Assembly (NCBI GenBank): GCA_010279815.1
Contig: QEOQ01000158.1
Location: 1,809-17,383, forward strand
From: Brachionus plicatilis
Taxonomy: Eukaryota; Rotifera; Eurotatoria; Ploima; Brachionidae
Direction: 5' to 3'
DNA length: 15,575 bases
The stretch's first letter is position 1, and every line of letters starts with the position of its first letter. Made by a program: the position numbers and the translations under genes. The notes under the pieces are model-generated. The model worked only from the letters and a program-made list of their open reading frames with translations, did not search any database and was not told where the DNA came from. Below, piece by piece: positions 5,884-13,436 of this stretch.

Positions 5884-6770
5884 GTATTCAGTTTAACAGA
5901 ATTTTTAAAAAAGTTGGAAAGACCTGTTAATCATCAAACAGCACTTTATAATTTTTCTTCAAACAAATTTAAATGGAGTCATTTTCAAACTCAAAGATGC
6001 GAACAAATCACCAAATACGAAAAGTACTCGATATTCAGATTCCACTTCTTACCTGTTAATTTTAATAAGCAGTTAATGCGAAACTTTAATGATGCCAATA
6101 AAATAAATGGTCTGAGAGTTGAAGAAATCTCAAAAGACTCGTATAGAGACAGTTCATTAAAGAATGAGGTGAAAAGAGTAAAATTTTCTTCTCTGGATGC
6201 CGCAAAAATGTTTACAATTTAAGAGGCCCTACAGTATTTTATCGACTAAAATGCGTAATATCAATTGCTGGATCAAAATGAAAATTCTTCTTCTGCCAAG
6301 ACGAGGGTGACAATACTGCAAAATGTCCTGTTAAGAACCAAACTTGCAGGAATTGTAACCAAAAAGGACACTTAACTGAAAAAAAGTTCATTAGCTGAGA
6401 GACTTAAGCAATTGAACGAACAAAATTTTATTATAGCCATGTTGCTATTCCTGAAGAAGAAGATGAAAAATGCCAAAATGAATCAAACGTTTTGCCAGTA
6501 ATTCCCAAAACTCCAGATTTTCAGGAAAATGAGTCAATAAATGATCAATCTCTTCTGCCCTCGGAATCGAGTCCAAAAAGAATAGATACTCCGGTCTTAC
6601 CAAATGAACTTCAAAAAAGTTTGGAACAAATTAATTCATCCAACGTAGAAAAGCCACATGCCCTAGCTAAAAAATCACTAAAATCTACTTTTAATACCTT
6701 AGAGGCAAGCGTACAAATCAAGCGCCAATCAGAATCGGAAACAAAAAAGGCTGAATCAAAAAACAATTAA
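5884..6770 (+). pseudogene. LINE ORF1, gag-like protein with CCHC zinc knuckles
   Basis: Gag-like nucleic-acid-binding protein of a non-LTR retrotransposon, seen in several frames. From 5884 to TAA 6220-6222 it reads KLERPVNHQTALYNFSSNKF, then GLRVEEISKDSYRDS and VKRVKFSSLDAAKMF, probably an RRM-like region. After a frameshift come LRGPTVFYRLKCVISIAGSK, a stop, and two zinc knuckles: FFFCQDEGDNTAKC and CRNCNQKGHLTEK. Knuckle 1 has lost its first cysteine and its histidine (Asp instead); knuckle 2 has lost its last cysteine at an A-run indel. The tail, EEEDEKCQNESNVLPVIPKT to TAA 6768-6770, is acidic and serine-rich. Such ORF1 proteins coat the element RNA. The frame before the knuckles needs at least two frameshifts and is not functional. 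Confidence 0.72.
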
Positions 6771-6879
6771 TAGATCAAGAAGAAGACGAAGGTTAAAGTC
6801 ATAATGATGATGATAATGCCCTTCAAGATGGAGCTTATGGGCTAACACAAAATACAAATCAACTCAGTTACTTTTTTTT
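6771..6879. other. Decayed junction between ORF1 and RT fragment
   Basis: Reads as acidic low-complexity coding remnants (DQEEDEG, NDDDNALQDG) with stops. In a normal LINE about 1 kb of endonuclease coding would lie here; it is absent, so a deletion joins the end of ORF1 to the RT fingers. Confidence 0.4.
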
Positions 6880-7089
6880 ACAATAAATAAGAAATCAAAA
6901 ATGAACAGAAAGCGGGCAGATGTGACAGGACCTGGTCCAGATCGTTTCTGTCACCTTATGTTAAAAAATTTCCCTAATGAAATGTTACTAAAAAAAAGTC
7001 AACTTTTTACTGAGAATGAGAAGGAGATCGGAAAAAACTGCGTTAATAACAACAGAGTCCGTTTCAATATTGGAAAATTTGAAATTTAG
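6880..7089 (+). pseudogene. LINE RT fragment (fingers, GPD motif)
   Basis: An open frame with ATG at 6901 ends at TAG 7087-7089. It reads ADVTGPGPDRFCHLMLKNFP, then NEMLLKKSQLFTENE. G-P-D followed by a K-N-x-P step is the common entry to the RT domain in LINE ORF2. The final part (GKNCVNNNRVRFN) has lost the P-x-x-W-K motif that should follow. It probably belongs to the same LINE copy as the gag-like ORF1 just upstream. Short and decayed; the clade cannot be named. Confidence 0.55.
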
Positions 7090-7099
7090 AGAGAAAAAT

Positions 7100-7309
7100 A
7101 TGACAGATGAACCAAGCTTTTACACAGAGGAAAATTTTTAAAACTTAGGAGATACGAGGACTTCAAATGAAGACATATTGTGGCAACTAAATTCAGAATT
7201 TAATACAAATCTCATGAAATATTCTATTAATAAGTTAACTGAGAACATATATCAAAAAAAAAAATATCTTTTAATATTGTGCTTTATTCTTATGTTTTTC
7301 ATTGGCTAA
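7100..7309 (+). pseudogene. Small frame with C-terminal hydrophobic segment, unknown
   Basis: ATG 7100 to TAA 7307-7309, 69 codons, with one in-frame TAA at 7139-7141. It reads MTDEPSFYTEENF, stop, then NEDILWQLNSEFNTNLMKYS and INKLTENIYQKKK, and ends in YLLILCFILMFFIG, a hydrophobic segment of 14 residues directly before the stop and after three lysines. That layout resembles a tail-anchored membrane protein, though the segment is short. The gene is not recognised and it may be chance in a T-rich stretch. Confidence 0.25.
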
Positions 7310-7528
7310 TTATCACAGAGTGCTTTGAAGCTCACATGTGAAGGAATTAATGCTGTTTTTAGCCAAAGATTTTGATTGTTTTGCTAAAATTCTTCTTGAC
7401 CACTGTGCAGATTGAATAAAATTTGAAAAATTTATTTTTTGTTAAAACTGTTTATTGACTAAACCTCTTGAAAAATCAAACCGAGTCAGGTTTATTTGTC
7501 TATTAAAAAAAAATAAAATTAAATATTT
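7310..7528. other. AT-rich stretch without a gene
   Basis: No frame or repeat that I can support. A left terminal repeat of the following CACTA-type element would be expected in or before this stretch, but none was recognised. Confidence 0.35.
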
Positions 7529-8221
7529 TTGTTAAAATTTCAAATTAATTACGTTCTTGAAACCGATTCACAAATTAAAAGAGTTTAACGAAATAAAAGT
7601 ATCAATTTTGCGGAAATAATGAGTATTGCAAATAAAGATTCAATAGAAGATTTTTATTCAGGTTAAATACACAATCAGTTAATAATCAAAAATTAAGAAA
7701 AATTTTGAATGGTGAATGTCTTTCTCTCTCATTTAGTACCTATGGAATCAATATTTGTGAGAAGTCAAATTTGTCAATATGGCCAATAAATTTGGTTATA
7801 AACGAACTTCCAATTCAAAATCGTTTCTGCATAAAAAACTTATAATTTATTTGATTTTTATTTAAATTAAATTGAAAAAAATCTTATCATTATTAGTCAA
7901 GCTGGAGATTATTCAATAATCTTTTGAATTTTCTTTTAAATAAATCTTTTTAAAAAAAAAAGAAGTGCTGCTTCTAATGGGAAACCAGCTATTGAATATC
8001 TAGTTAAAAATGTTGTAGACAAACAGCTAGAGATATTGTTTATAACATAAAAAATTCATAAGATTTTATGGTTGCTTAAAATGTTTACAACCAAGAAAAA
8101 CTTTAAGAACAAAAATAGGCAATTTAACATTTGAATCTAGTTTATTCCAAAAAAAATTGCATTGTGAGTTTGTGAACAAGGACTTAAAACAAAAATCTTA
8201 AAAAGAATTAATTTTTTTACA

Positions 8222-8459
8222 ATAAGTCTAAAATTGTTTTGCAAGTTGTATCATCTGATACAAACATTTAACCACCATATAAATACTTTGCAATGCCTTT
8301 GCAATTTTATTATAAAGATAAAATTTTGCAAGTCTTCAAAGCACTAAATGTTTTAGAAAATCATTAATATAAAATTGCAAAGGTATTGCAGGGAATTTAT
8401 TTTGGTGGTACAAAGTTTGTATCAGCTGATACATTTTGCAGAACAATTTTTAGACTCAT
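8222..8459. mobile_element. MITE inserted in the Tnp2-like transposase, about 238 bp
   Basis: The left arm (AAGTCTAAAATTGTTTTGCA and on) and the right arm (read inverted, GAGTCTAAAAATTGTTCTGC and on) match over about 85 bp with some substitutions and small gaps, so the element is close to a full hairpin. Each arm holds a small palindrome, TTGTATCA-tc-TGATACAA on the left and TGTATCAGCTGATACA on the right. No coding capacity. The target duplication could not be fixed, so borders are good to a few bases. It has no sequence in common with the MITE at 3244. Confidence 0.8.
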
Positions 8460-9512
8460 ATTAAGAAAGTTATTAAGTATTTTAGGACAATAAATTTCTT
8501 TTTATTAAAAGCTTGAAAGTTATTGAGTCTTTATTTTATTTTTCAAAAATTTGAAAAATACCATTTAAAAAAAGATACTTTTAAAAACTAGGATAATTTT
8601 TAGTAACTTACTAATATTCATTTTTTAGGTGGCAATATTCATATTTACCCTTTTACCAACCAAATTGCTCGAATAAATTAATATAATTATTTAAAGAGTG
8701 TTAAAAAAGTTTTGAAGAAAAATTTGTCTATCGGAGATAAAGGAATCAAAGGTAAATGTCATTTAGAGGACCTGCAATATTTTCATCCAATATTGAATTC
8801 TTACATTGATATTATGCATTCAATTTACATGGGTGCACTCTAAACCCTTAGTTTGAAAGTTCAAATCCAAAATTTTCGTTAAAACCATTTATAAGTCAAA
8901 TTGATAGACGTCTTTTAAGTATAAAACTTCCTATGTTTTGCCAAGTTTCACCAGGATCTCTACTAATCTGGCCAAAATGGAGAGCTTAAGAATTTCTTAA
9001 TTTTATATTAGATTACTCCTTGCCTGATTTTCACCAAATTATGACATTTGATTACTATCAGCATTAAATATGCTTTGTTGTTTTTTTAGAAACAATTTTT
9101 GGCAAGATTATAAAAAAAGATCAGTTAGAGCAATCTAAAAAAATAATTATTTATTTTGTCTCGAAACTAGAAACTGTGTATGATTCATTTATAATAAAAT
9201 CTTCGTTTCATGAATTGCTTCATTTAGTAGATCTTACTTTTCAATTAGGGCCTTTAAACAGTACTGCTTATGCCAATATGAAGAACTTAATAGAAAACTT
9301 ACAAGACTAACAAAAGGACAAAATTTGGTTGCAGACGAATTTATTAAGCTTTATTCAGTCTCCCAGTCTTTACAGTTTTATAATAGCTAAAAAAAAATTT
9401 CAATATCATTATAAACAAAAATTTCAAACTAAGATCCTCAAATCGAAAAGAAGTGAATTTGTCAAATTCTGTTTTCTATAGAAAGGAGAAAGAGAATAAA
9501 AATTCATTTTTT

Positions 9513-9554
9513 ACTGAACTTATTTATTGTGAGACTGAACTTATTTATTCCCAT
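9513..9554 (+). repeat. 21-bp tandem duplication
   Basis: ACTGAACTTATTTATT occurs at 9513-9528 and again at 9534-9549, a 21-bp step. The step is a multiple of three and the frame reads TELIYCETELIY, so it adds seven codons to the C-terminal part of the Tnp2-like frame without breaking it. Confidence 0.7.
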
Positions 9555-9608
9555 TGGAAATTTCATATTTCTCAAAAAAATTAAAATAAATAGAAATTGC
9601 TTTATTAA

Positions 9609-10076
9609 GTTAACAATAATTCTTCTATTATTTCAACTAACGGAATTAAAAAAAAACACGTCTCGTTACTCGCATATAAAGCTCGGCTTCTCTATCTTAA
9701 TTATGATAGGCAACAATTAAATGATATGTTAATCGTAGATAAAGCATCTATAAACACATCTCCGTTTAACATATATTCAAAAAAAGAAAAATCAGATGCA
9801 TGCATAAAATTTATTGATTCAAATGTTTATGGTTTTAAAGATTTAATTAAAGTCAATGGAAATTCTTCTGCCTATTTGTTATGCAAGAGAATATTAAAAC
9901 TATTTTCACCATTTTGCAATGCAAAATTTGATAATATAAAATCCAATTTATTTGTTGGTTGCACAAGCGAAGAGATTTTTGTGAATAAGTTGGAATCAGT
10001 CAAAAAAATATTCTATGTAGAATTTGAAAACATGCTAATTTTATGTGAATTCAATAGCGAGCATCTTTTTTCATAG
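9609..10076 (+). pseudogene. Open C-terminal part of the Tnp2-like transposase
   Basis: The longest uninterrupted reading frame in the window: 155 codons from 9609 to TAG 10074-10076, with the first ATG at 9723. It reads KKKHVSLLAYKARLLYLNYD, later INTSPFNIYSKKEKSDACIK, FIDSNVYGFKDLIKVNGNSS and EFENMLILCEFNSEHLFS. The pattern Y-S-K-x-K-K-x-x-D-x-x-I-K...Y-G-x-x-x-x-I fits the C-terminal domain seen in animal Tnp2-like proteins. It follows the core transposase blocks in the right order, so I treat it as the same gene in a shifted frame. Alternatively it is a separate second gene of the element. Confidence 0.5.
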
Positions 10077-10136
10077 AACTAAATTGAAAAGATTTTTTTT
10101 TCAAATTTAGCATATTTTATTTTATTATAAATTAAA

Positions 10137-10277
10137 ATGCATTATAAAAATTGTAAAAGTTCACAACAAGATATGATTAAAGAAATAAAAAAGCAATCAT
10201 CAACTCCTTCAAATATCGTTGTGACACTAACAACAAGCCATGAAATTCTAGCAAGCAAAGCGAAATACCTCGGCTAG
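10137..10277 (+). CDS. Small unrecognised ORF, 46 aa
   Basis: ATG 10137 to TAG 10275-10277. It reads MHYKNCKSSQQDMIKEIKKQ, then SSTPSNIVVTLTTSHEILAS. It is hydrophilic and lysine/serine-rich with no membrane segment. It starts 60 bp after the Tnp2-like frame and could be part of a second gene of that element or chance. No family is recognised. Confidence 0.25.
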   Translation: MHYKNCKSSQQDMIKEIKKQSSTPSNIVVTLTTSHEILASKAKYLG

Positions 10278-10391
10278 CTAGCTCTGTCACATAAATGAAT
10301 TTTAAAAATATGAATAAAATGATAGCTTTTTTATTGCTATATTAAAAAAGTTGGAACATTTGTAGATTGTTCAGAGCAGCAAAACTTATAA

Positions 10392-10560
10392 CTGAATACT
10401 CAAGTGCAAGGGTCAAAAACGAAAACTTGTATTAGAAGAAAAAAAATTTTAGAATTCGAAAATCAAATCTCTTTGTTAAACGAACTTTTAGATAAGAAAA
10501 TTAAAGAAGTAGAAAATTTATAATCTAAAGTTTATCTGTTAAAAAATAATTTAATGATGT
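10392..10560 (+). pseudogene. Coiled-coil-like fragment
   Basis: The frame is open from 10392 to TAA 10521-10523 and continues after the stop. It reads RRKKILEFENQISLLNELLD, then KKIKEVENL, stop, SKVYLLKNNL. Leucine and isoleucine recur at heptad-like spacing, so a coiled coil is likely. It follows the Tnp2-like region and may belong to an accessory protein of that element. No family is assigned; AT-rich sequence easily gives Lys/Leu/Glu-rich frames, hence the low score. Confidence 0.3.
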
Positions 10561-10737
10561 TGGTATCGATAAATTAAAAAAGTTTTCTTTTAAATTTTTT
10601 GAGCAATTTTTCTAGCATAAATAATATATTTCTAAATTAATTAATAATAATAAAAAACAATAATTATTTCCTTACCAATCAGTTATCAGGTGAGAATAGC
10701 GACTCAACTTATTTGAGCTCAAAATATCCGAGTGCCA
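10561..10737. other. AT-rich stretch without a gene
   Basis: Nothing recognisable. It ends at the point where the tail of the minus-strand LINE begins. Confidence 0.35.
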
Positions 10738-10779
10738 AGATTATTATTATTCATTTATTTTATTTATTTATTCAATGAA
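10738..10779 (-). repeat. AATAAATA/TAATAA simple-repeat tail of the minus-strand LINE
   Basis: ATTATTATTATTC then ATTTATTTTATTTATTTATT on the plus strand. It lies directly beyond the 3' hairpin, where LINEs of this type carry a short tandem-repeat tail instead of poly(A). Confidence 0.7.
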
Positions 10780-10792
10780 CGCCTTGTAGGCG
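10780..10792 (-). repeat. 3'-terminal hairpin of the minus-strand LINE
   Basis: CGCCTACAAGGCG on the minus strand: five G/C-rich base pairs around a 3-base loop, directly before the repeat tail. In related LINEs such an end structure is thought to be recognised by the element's own RT. Confidence 0.6.
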
Positions 10793-10870
10793 ATGTTAAA
10801 AATAAATTAAATAAAGTAAGACAAAAAAGAATACTATTTCATAGAGAGATTTAAATTTTTTTTTTTTTCT

Positions 10871-11767
10871 TTAATTTTCTATTTTTGCGACCACATCACT
10901 CAAAAACTCAAGTCCTGATCAAGTCGATCCGAACCAATTCATCGATGGACGTGTACATCTTCGCATTTGCTGGACGTTCAGAAGCATTATGTAAGAATTT
11001 TTCCAGATTTAGTTTTATTACTACGATTTAGTCAGGATTTTAAGTATTTGTTTATTTTTTTTTTTTAGTTAAGTTTGAATTCAAGCAGAATCTTAATGAT
11101 TCAATAATTCCATCTTTCTCTAATTACTTACTCTCGACACATTTCTTTTACTTTACTATTGCAGAGTTTGCTTAGTTCTTGGCTGTTTTTAATTTCACAT
11201 GAAAAGATTCCTTCTAGCTCACTTTAGATTGGATTATTTTACTAATTTTTTCTTTGTTTCTTTTGGTCTCTTCGATTAATCCATTGATAAGTGTTCTTGT
11301 ATAAGGGTTTGAATTCAACTTCTTTACAAAGTTCAATTTTCTTTTAAATAGCATTTTGTCTTATATGACTTAGATTTATATTTAAAGGCTCGCATCCATG
11401 GGAAAGTATTGGTCTAATTAGTGTTTTAAAAAGCATAATTTTTATTCTTGTCTTCATTTGTATATTTGTGATGCAAAGTTTTTTGTAGTGTAAAAGCTAC
11501 TTATGGTGCTTTTGATTTTTGAATCTACGTGATCATTTTAATTGTTTTTGGAGTTGACCAAGATATTTTATTTTATTAGCTTTTTCTATTCTTTTTTGAT
11601 TCATTTTAATATCAATCACTTCGTTCCTTTGTTTTTTGTTGCCAAAGATTATTAATTGTGTTTTATCCGGGTTAAATTTAATTTCATTTTTTTTGCCGAA
11701 CTCTTATTATATTTTAAGTGCCTTCTGTAATTTTTCTTTATCCTGACTAAGAATTAAAATATCATAA
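10871..11767 (-). pseudogene. LINE ORF2, RT C-terminal half (minus strand)
   Basis: Begins at the remains of motif C, HYDILILSQDK (expected Y-A-D-D-I-L-I-L, one Asp lost), then EIKFNPDKTQLIIFGNKKQR and IKYLGQL, then DHVDSKIKSTISSFYTTKNF and TRIKIMLFKTLIRPILSHGC, and finally MRRCTRPSMNWFGST and SGLEFLSDVVAKIEN with TAA at 10871-10873. These are in order and typical of LINE RT thumb and C-terminal regions. Stops and frameshifts (about 11720, 11550, 11460, 11365, 10920) show a dead copy. The part before motif C is missing, matching the 5' truncation of the element. Confidence 0.78.
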
Positions 11768-11842
11768 TGTTTGTATAAAAAAGAAAAAGACTTTTTGCTT
11801 GAAAATAGAAGTATAAGTACAACGTCTGTTTTTCGCAAAATC

Positions 11843-11980
11843 ATGTCTTATTTTATTCCATCGATGAATGATTTGGCATTGAAGAATGCTGAAAAAGTGT
11901 TAAGTGAATTCAATGATAATATCCTTTCAGCAATAGATTTTATCAGAAAAGAGACCAATCTTAACCTCAACTTAAGTTAG
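11843..11980 (+). CDS. Unrecognised coding-like frame, UBA-like pattern
   Basis: A frame from ATG 11843 to TAG 11978-11980 (45 codons); it is open further upstream to 11771 without ATG. It reads MSYFIPSMNDLALKNAEKVL, then SEFNDNILSAIDFIRKE. The pattern A-L-x-x-x-x-x-x-N-x-x-x-A-I-x-F-I resembles the second half of a ubiquitin-associated (UBA) three-helix domain, but this is a loose match. The next coding-like frame overlaps its end, so a frameshift or a splice may link the two. It lies just outside the minus-strand LINE, which may have inserted into this gene. Confidence 0.3.
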   Translation: MSYFIPSMNDLALKNAEKVLSEFNDNILSAIDFIRKETNLNLNLS

Positions 11981-12084
11981 GAGAACACCCCGGCAAATTT
12001 GTGCGGAGGCTTGGAGAAGTTAAAAATTATCAACAAATGGTGAGAAGATATAATTTACTAAACAAGAATTTTTATAACTTGTAA
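11965..12084 (+). CDS. Unrecognised C-terminal coding-like frame
   Basis: Open from 11965 to TAA 12082-12084. It reads LKLGEHPGKFVRRLGEVKNY, then QQMVRRYNLLNKNFYNL. Composition is balanced and basic, with G+C well above its flanks in the first half, which suggests real former coding. It overlaps the end of the UBA-like frame by 16 bp in another frame; a single indel would join them into one protein of about 80 residues. No family recognised. Confidence 0.35.
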   Translation, partial: PQLKLGEHPGKFVRRLGEVKNYQQMVRRYNLLNKNFYNL

Positions 12085-12620
12085 ATATGTCAATAATGTA
12101 TTTTTATTGTGTTAATAAGATTTGTAATTCAAAAAATTTTGTTTCTATAATTAATTTTACCTTAACATTTCAATGTTTTTTTTTATATATGTTAAAATTT
12201 TTTTTTGTTTTTCTTAATTAAACTAAAATGACTTCTTTAAATTTATAGAAAAATTGTATCTATTTTTTTTTAAAATGTAATTAATTCAATTATTTTATTG
12301 TTGTTTTCCATATGAATTAAATTAATTTTGTATTTTTGGGAAGATTACACTTAATTATTTTGATGAACCATACTAAAATATATTGCATTTTTTCATAAAT
12401 ATTTATATAAAATTTGTAATTAATCATCAATAAAAAGTGAAATAATTTTTTAATTCTATTTGAAAGAAAAAAATTAATTAAAAACCGATGAAAATTTAAT
12501 TTTTCACCGATGTAACATAATGAATCCTCTCACTCCTCATCGATGATAACTCGATGATTTTTTTTTGTTTCATTGATGCAACATCAAATTTTAATTGACT
12601 GGAAAATAGGAAATGGGGTT
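12085..12620. other. AT-rich stretch without a gene
   Basis: Mostly A/T homopolymer runs. The words ACCGATGAAAA (12483), TTTTCACCGATG (12502), CATCGATGATAACTCGATGA (12539) and CATTGATG (12572) repeat a CGATGA core in both orientations between 12480 and 12585. This could be the worn terminal structure of a small MITE, but borders cannot be set. Confidence 0.35.
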
Positions 12621-12910
12621 TAAACAAAAAACATTAGGTAATCTTTACAAATCTCTGATAGGATCAATCTTGGATTATTATTTTCCTTGTTTAAACTCAA
12701 TCTCTGTAACTAACAAAAAAAATACAAGTTATTCAAAATTCAGCAGTTAGATATATTTTGAAGCTAAAATATGATGCACCAAGAGGCCTTCAATAAACTA
12801 AATCTACTATCAGTCTCAAAACGACCTTTTGAAGAGAGTGAGAGAGATGCCAGGGCAAGATTGATTTTAAAGAGAAGTTTAGCGCCTTCCTTAAGATTCA
12901 TAGTCTCTTT
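12621..12910 (+). pseudogene. LINE RT C-terminal fragment (copy 3)
   Basis: Reads KQKTLGNLYKSLIGSILDYY, FPCLNSIS, then after a frameshift LQVIQNSAVRYILKLKYD, and after a short deletion EAFNKLNLLSVSKRPFEES and LILKRSLAPSLRFIVS. It matches the 3' end of copy 1 (2168-2460) almost word for word, including NLYKSL-GSILDY and SILKLKYD/YILKLKYD, so it is the same family. About 15 bp between KYD and EAFNKL are missing compared with copy 1. It contains only the last part of the protein, so it is a strongly 5'-truncated insertion or a deletion remnant. Confidence 0.82.
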
Positions 12911-13015
12911 TATTTTTTTTTTTTTTTACTTTTTAAATTATCAAATTTTTTAATTGAATTTAATTTTCGTTTTAAATTAAATTCTAAAGAAACACAAATT
13001 AAAATGGCTCTATAA

Positions 13016-13398
13016 CAGAGTTGGTCAAAAGCAAAACTTTTAAGTCAGAATAGTTAAAAGTCAAAGTCAGACTTTGACTTTGAGATTATTTTTTATACTT
13101 TTAAGTCTTTGCTTGGACTTTCATTTTAATAATTTAGACTTGAACTAGGACGCCAAAATAACTTTCTGTAACGGCAATCCATCTGTATGGATCACAGTCA
13201 TATTATTTATTGCCGTTCCAGGTAGCTATTTTAGCGGCATACTAAATAAGAACCCGTAAAAGCGCCGTTTGAGGAAAGATAATTTTAAAAAAGTTTTGAC
13301 CCTGACTTTATTAAAAAAAATTAAATTCAAAGTTTTGACTTGACTTCAAAAAAATAATTTTTAAAGTCAAAGTCTATACTTGACTTTGACCAACTCTT
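13016..13398. mobile_element. hAT-like MITE, 383 bp
   Basis: Ends: CAGAGTTGGTCAAA on the left and TTTGACCAACTCTT on the right (13 of 14 bases pair). The 8-bp flanks match at 7 of 8. Subterminal regions are built from AAGTCAAAGTC words in both orientations, with a 25-bp palindrome at 13057-13081. In the middle, AACGGCAAT and ATTGCCGTT form a further inverted pair (about 13170-13220). No transposase frame. Same end style as the MITE at 1529-1854, so both were probably moved by one hAT transposase family. Confidence 0.86.
13057..13081. repeat. 25-bp perfect palindrome in the hAT-like MITE
   Basis: AAAGTCAAAGTC and its reverse complement around a central A at 13069. The arm word AAAGTCAAAGTC also occurs near the right end (about 13362-13373), a candidate transposase-binding repeat. 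Confidence 0.75.
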
Positions 13399-13436
13399 CT
13401 CTATTAATTTCTTTTTTTTCTTTTAACTTTTAACTT

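Larger units (their letters stand above)
7529..10076 (+). pseudogene. CACTA (En/Spm)-type Tnp2-like transposase, degraded
   Basis: Blocks of an animal Tnp2-like transposase appear in the expected order. 7529-7663: QINYVLETDSQIKRV and SINFAEIMSIANKDSIEDFY. 7663-7842: SLSFSTYGINICEKSNLSIW and PINLVINELPIQNRF, the usual T-D-G...WP...NELP signature with the Asp of TDG now Tyr (codon 7741). 8020-8200: ARDIVYNIKN and FYGCLKCLQPRKT (zinc C-x-x-C at 8073-8084). 8742-8842: KGKCHLEDLQYF and YIDIMHSIYMGAL. 8864-9282: QIDRRLLSIKLPMF, WPKWRA, FHELLHLVDLTFQLGPLN, with two stops. 9278-9390: YEELNRKLTRLTKGQNLV. 9400-9581 and 9609-10076: the C-terminal part. The enzyme would cut and paste its own element. Many stops and frameshifts make it inactive, and a MITE splits it at 8222-8459. 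No CACTA-like terminal repeats were found. The family call is from remembered motifs. Confidence 0.7.
10738..11767 (-). mobile_element. 5'-truncated LINE, minus strand, with tail and 3' hairpin
   Basis: On the minus strand: C-terminal half of an RT protein (11767 down to stop at 10871), a short 3' UTR, a hairpin (10792-10780), then an A/T-rich simple repeat of AATAAATA and TAATAATA words (10779-10738). This arrangement, truncated 5' end plus hairpin plus microsatellite tail, is typical of target-primed insertion of CR1/L2/Jockey-like LINEs. The element inserted in opposite orientation to the other LINE copies here. Its RT wording differs from theirs, so it is a separate family. Confidence 0.8.
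13008..13406. repeat. 8-bp target duplication pair of the second hAT-like MITE
   Basis: CTCTATAA at 13008-13015 and CTCTATTA at 13399-13406 differ at one base. An 8-bp duplication is diagnostic for hAT-type insertion. Confidence 0.75.

Noticed and set aside
9529..9720. Open frame of 63 codons, hydrophobic
   Set aside because: Out of phase with the Tnp2-like blocks on both sides; it reads across the same bases that encode NSFFTELIYC and KKKHVSLLAYKA.
10741..10775. Independent microsatellite (ATT/ATTT)n
   Set aside because: Its position directly after the hairpin of the minus-strand LINE explains it as the element's 3' tail.
10900..10985. Plus-strand exon-like frame (DPNQFIDGRVHLRICWTF) with a GTAAG donor-like end
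   Set aside because: The minus strand of the same bases reads MRRCTRPSMNWFGST and SGLEFLSDVVAKIEN in line with the LINE C-terminus, which is the better explanation.
12911..12953. Tail of the open frame ending at 12953
   Set aside because: It reads a poly(T) run (FIFFFFYFL) beyond the LINE fragment.
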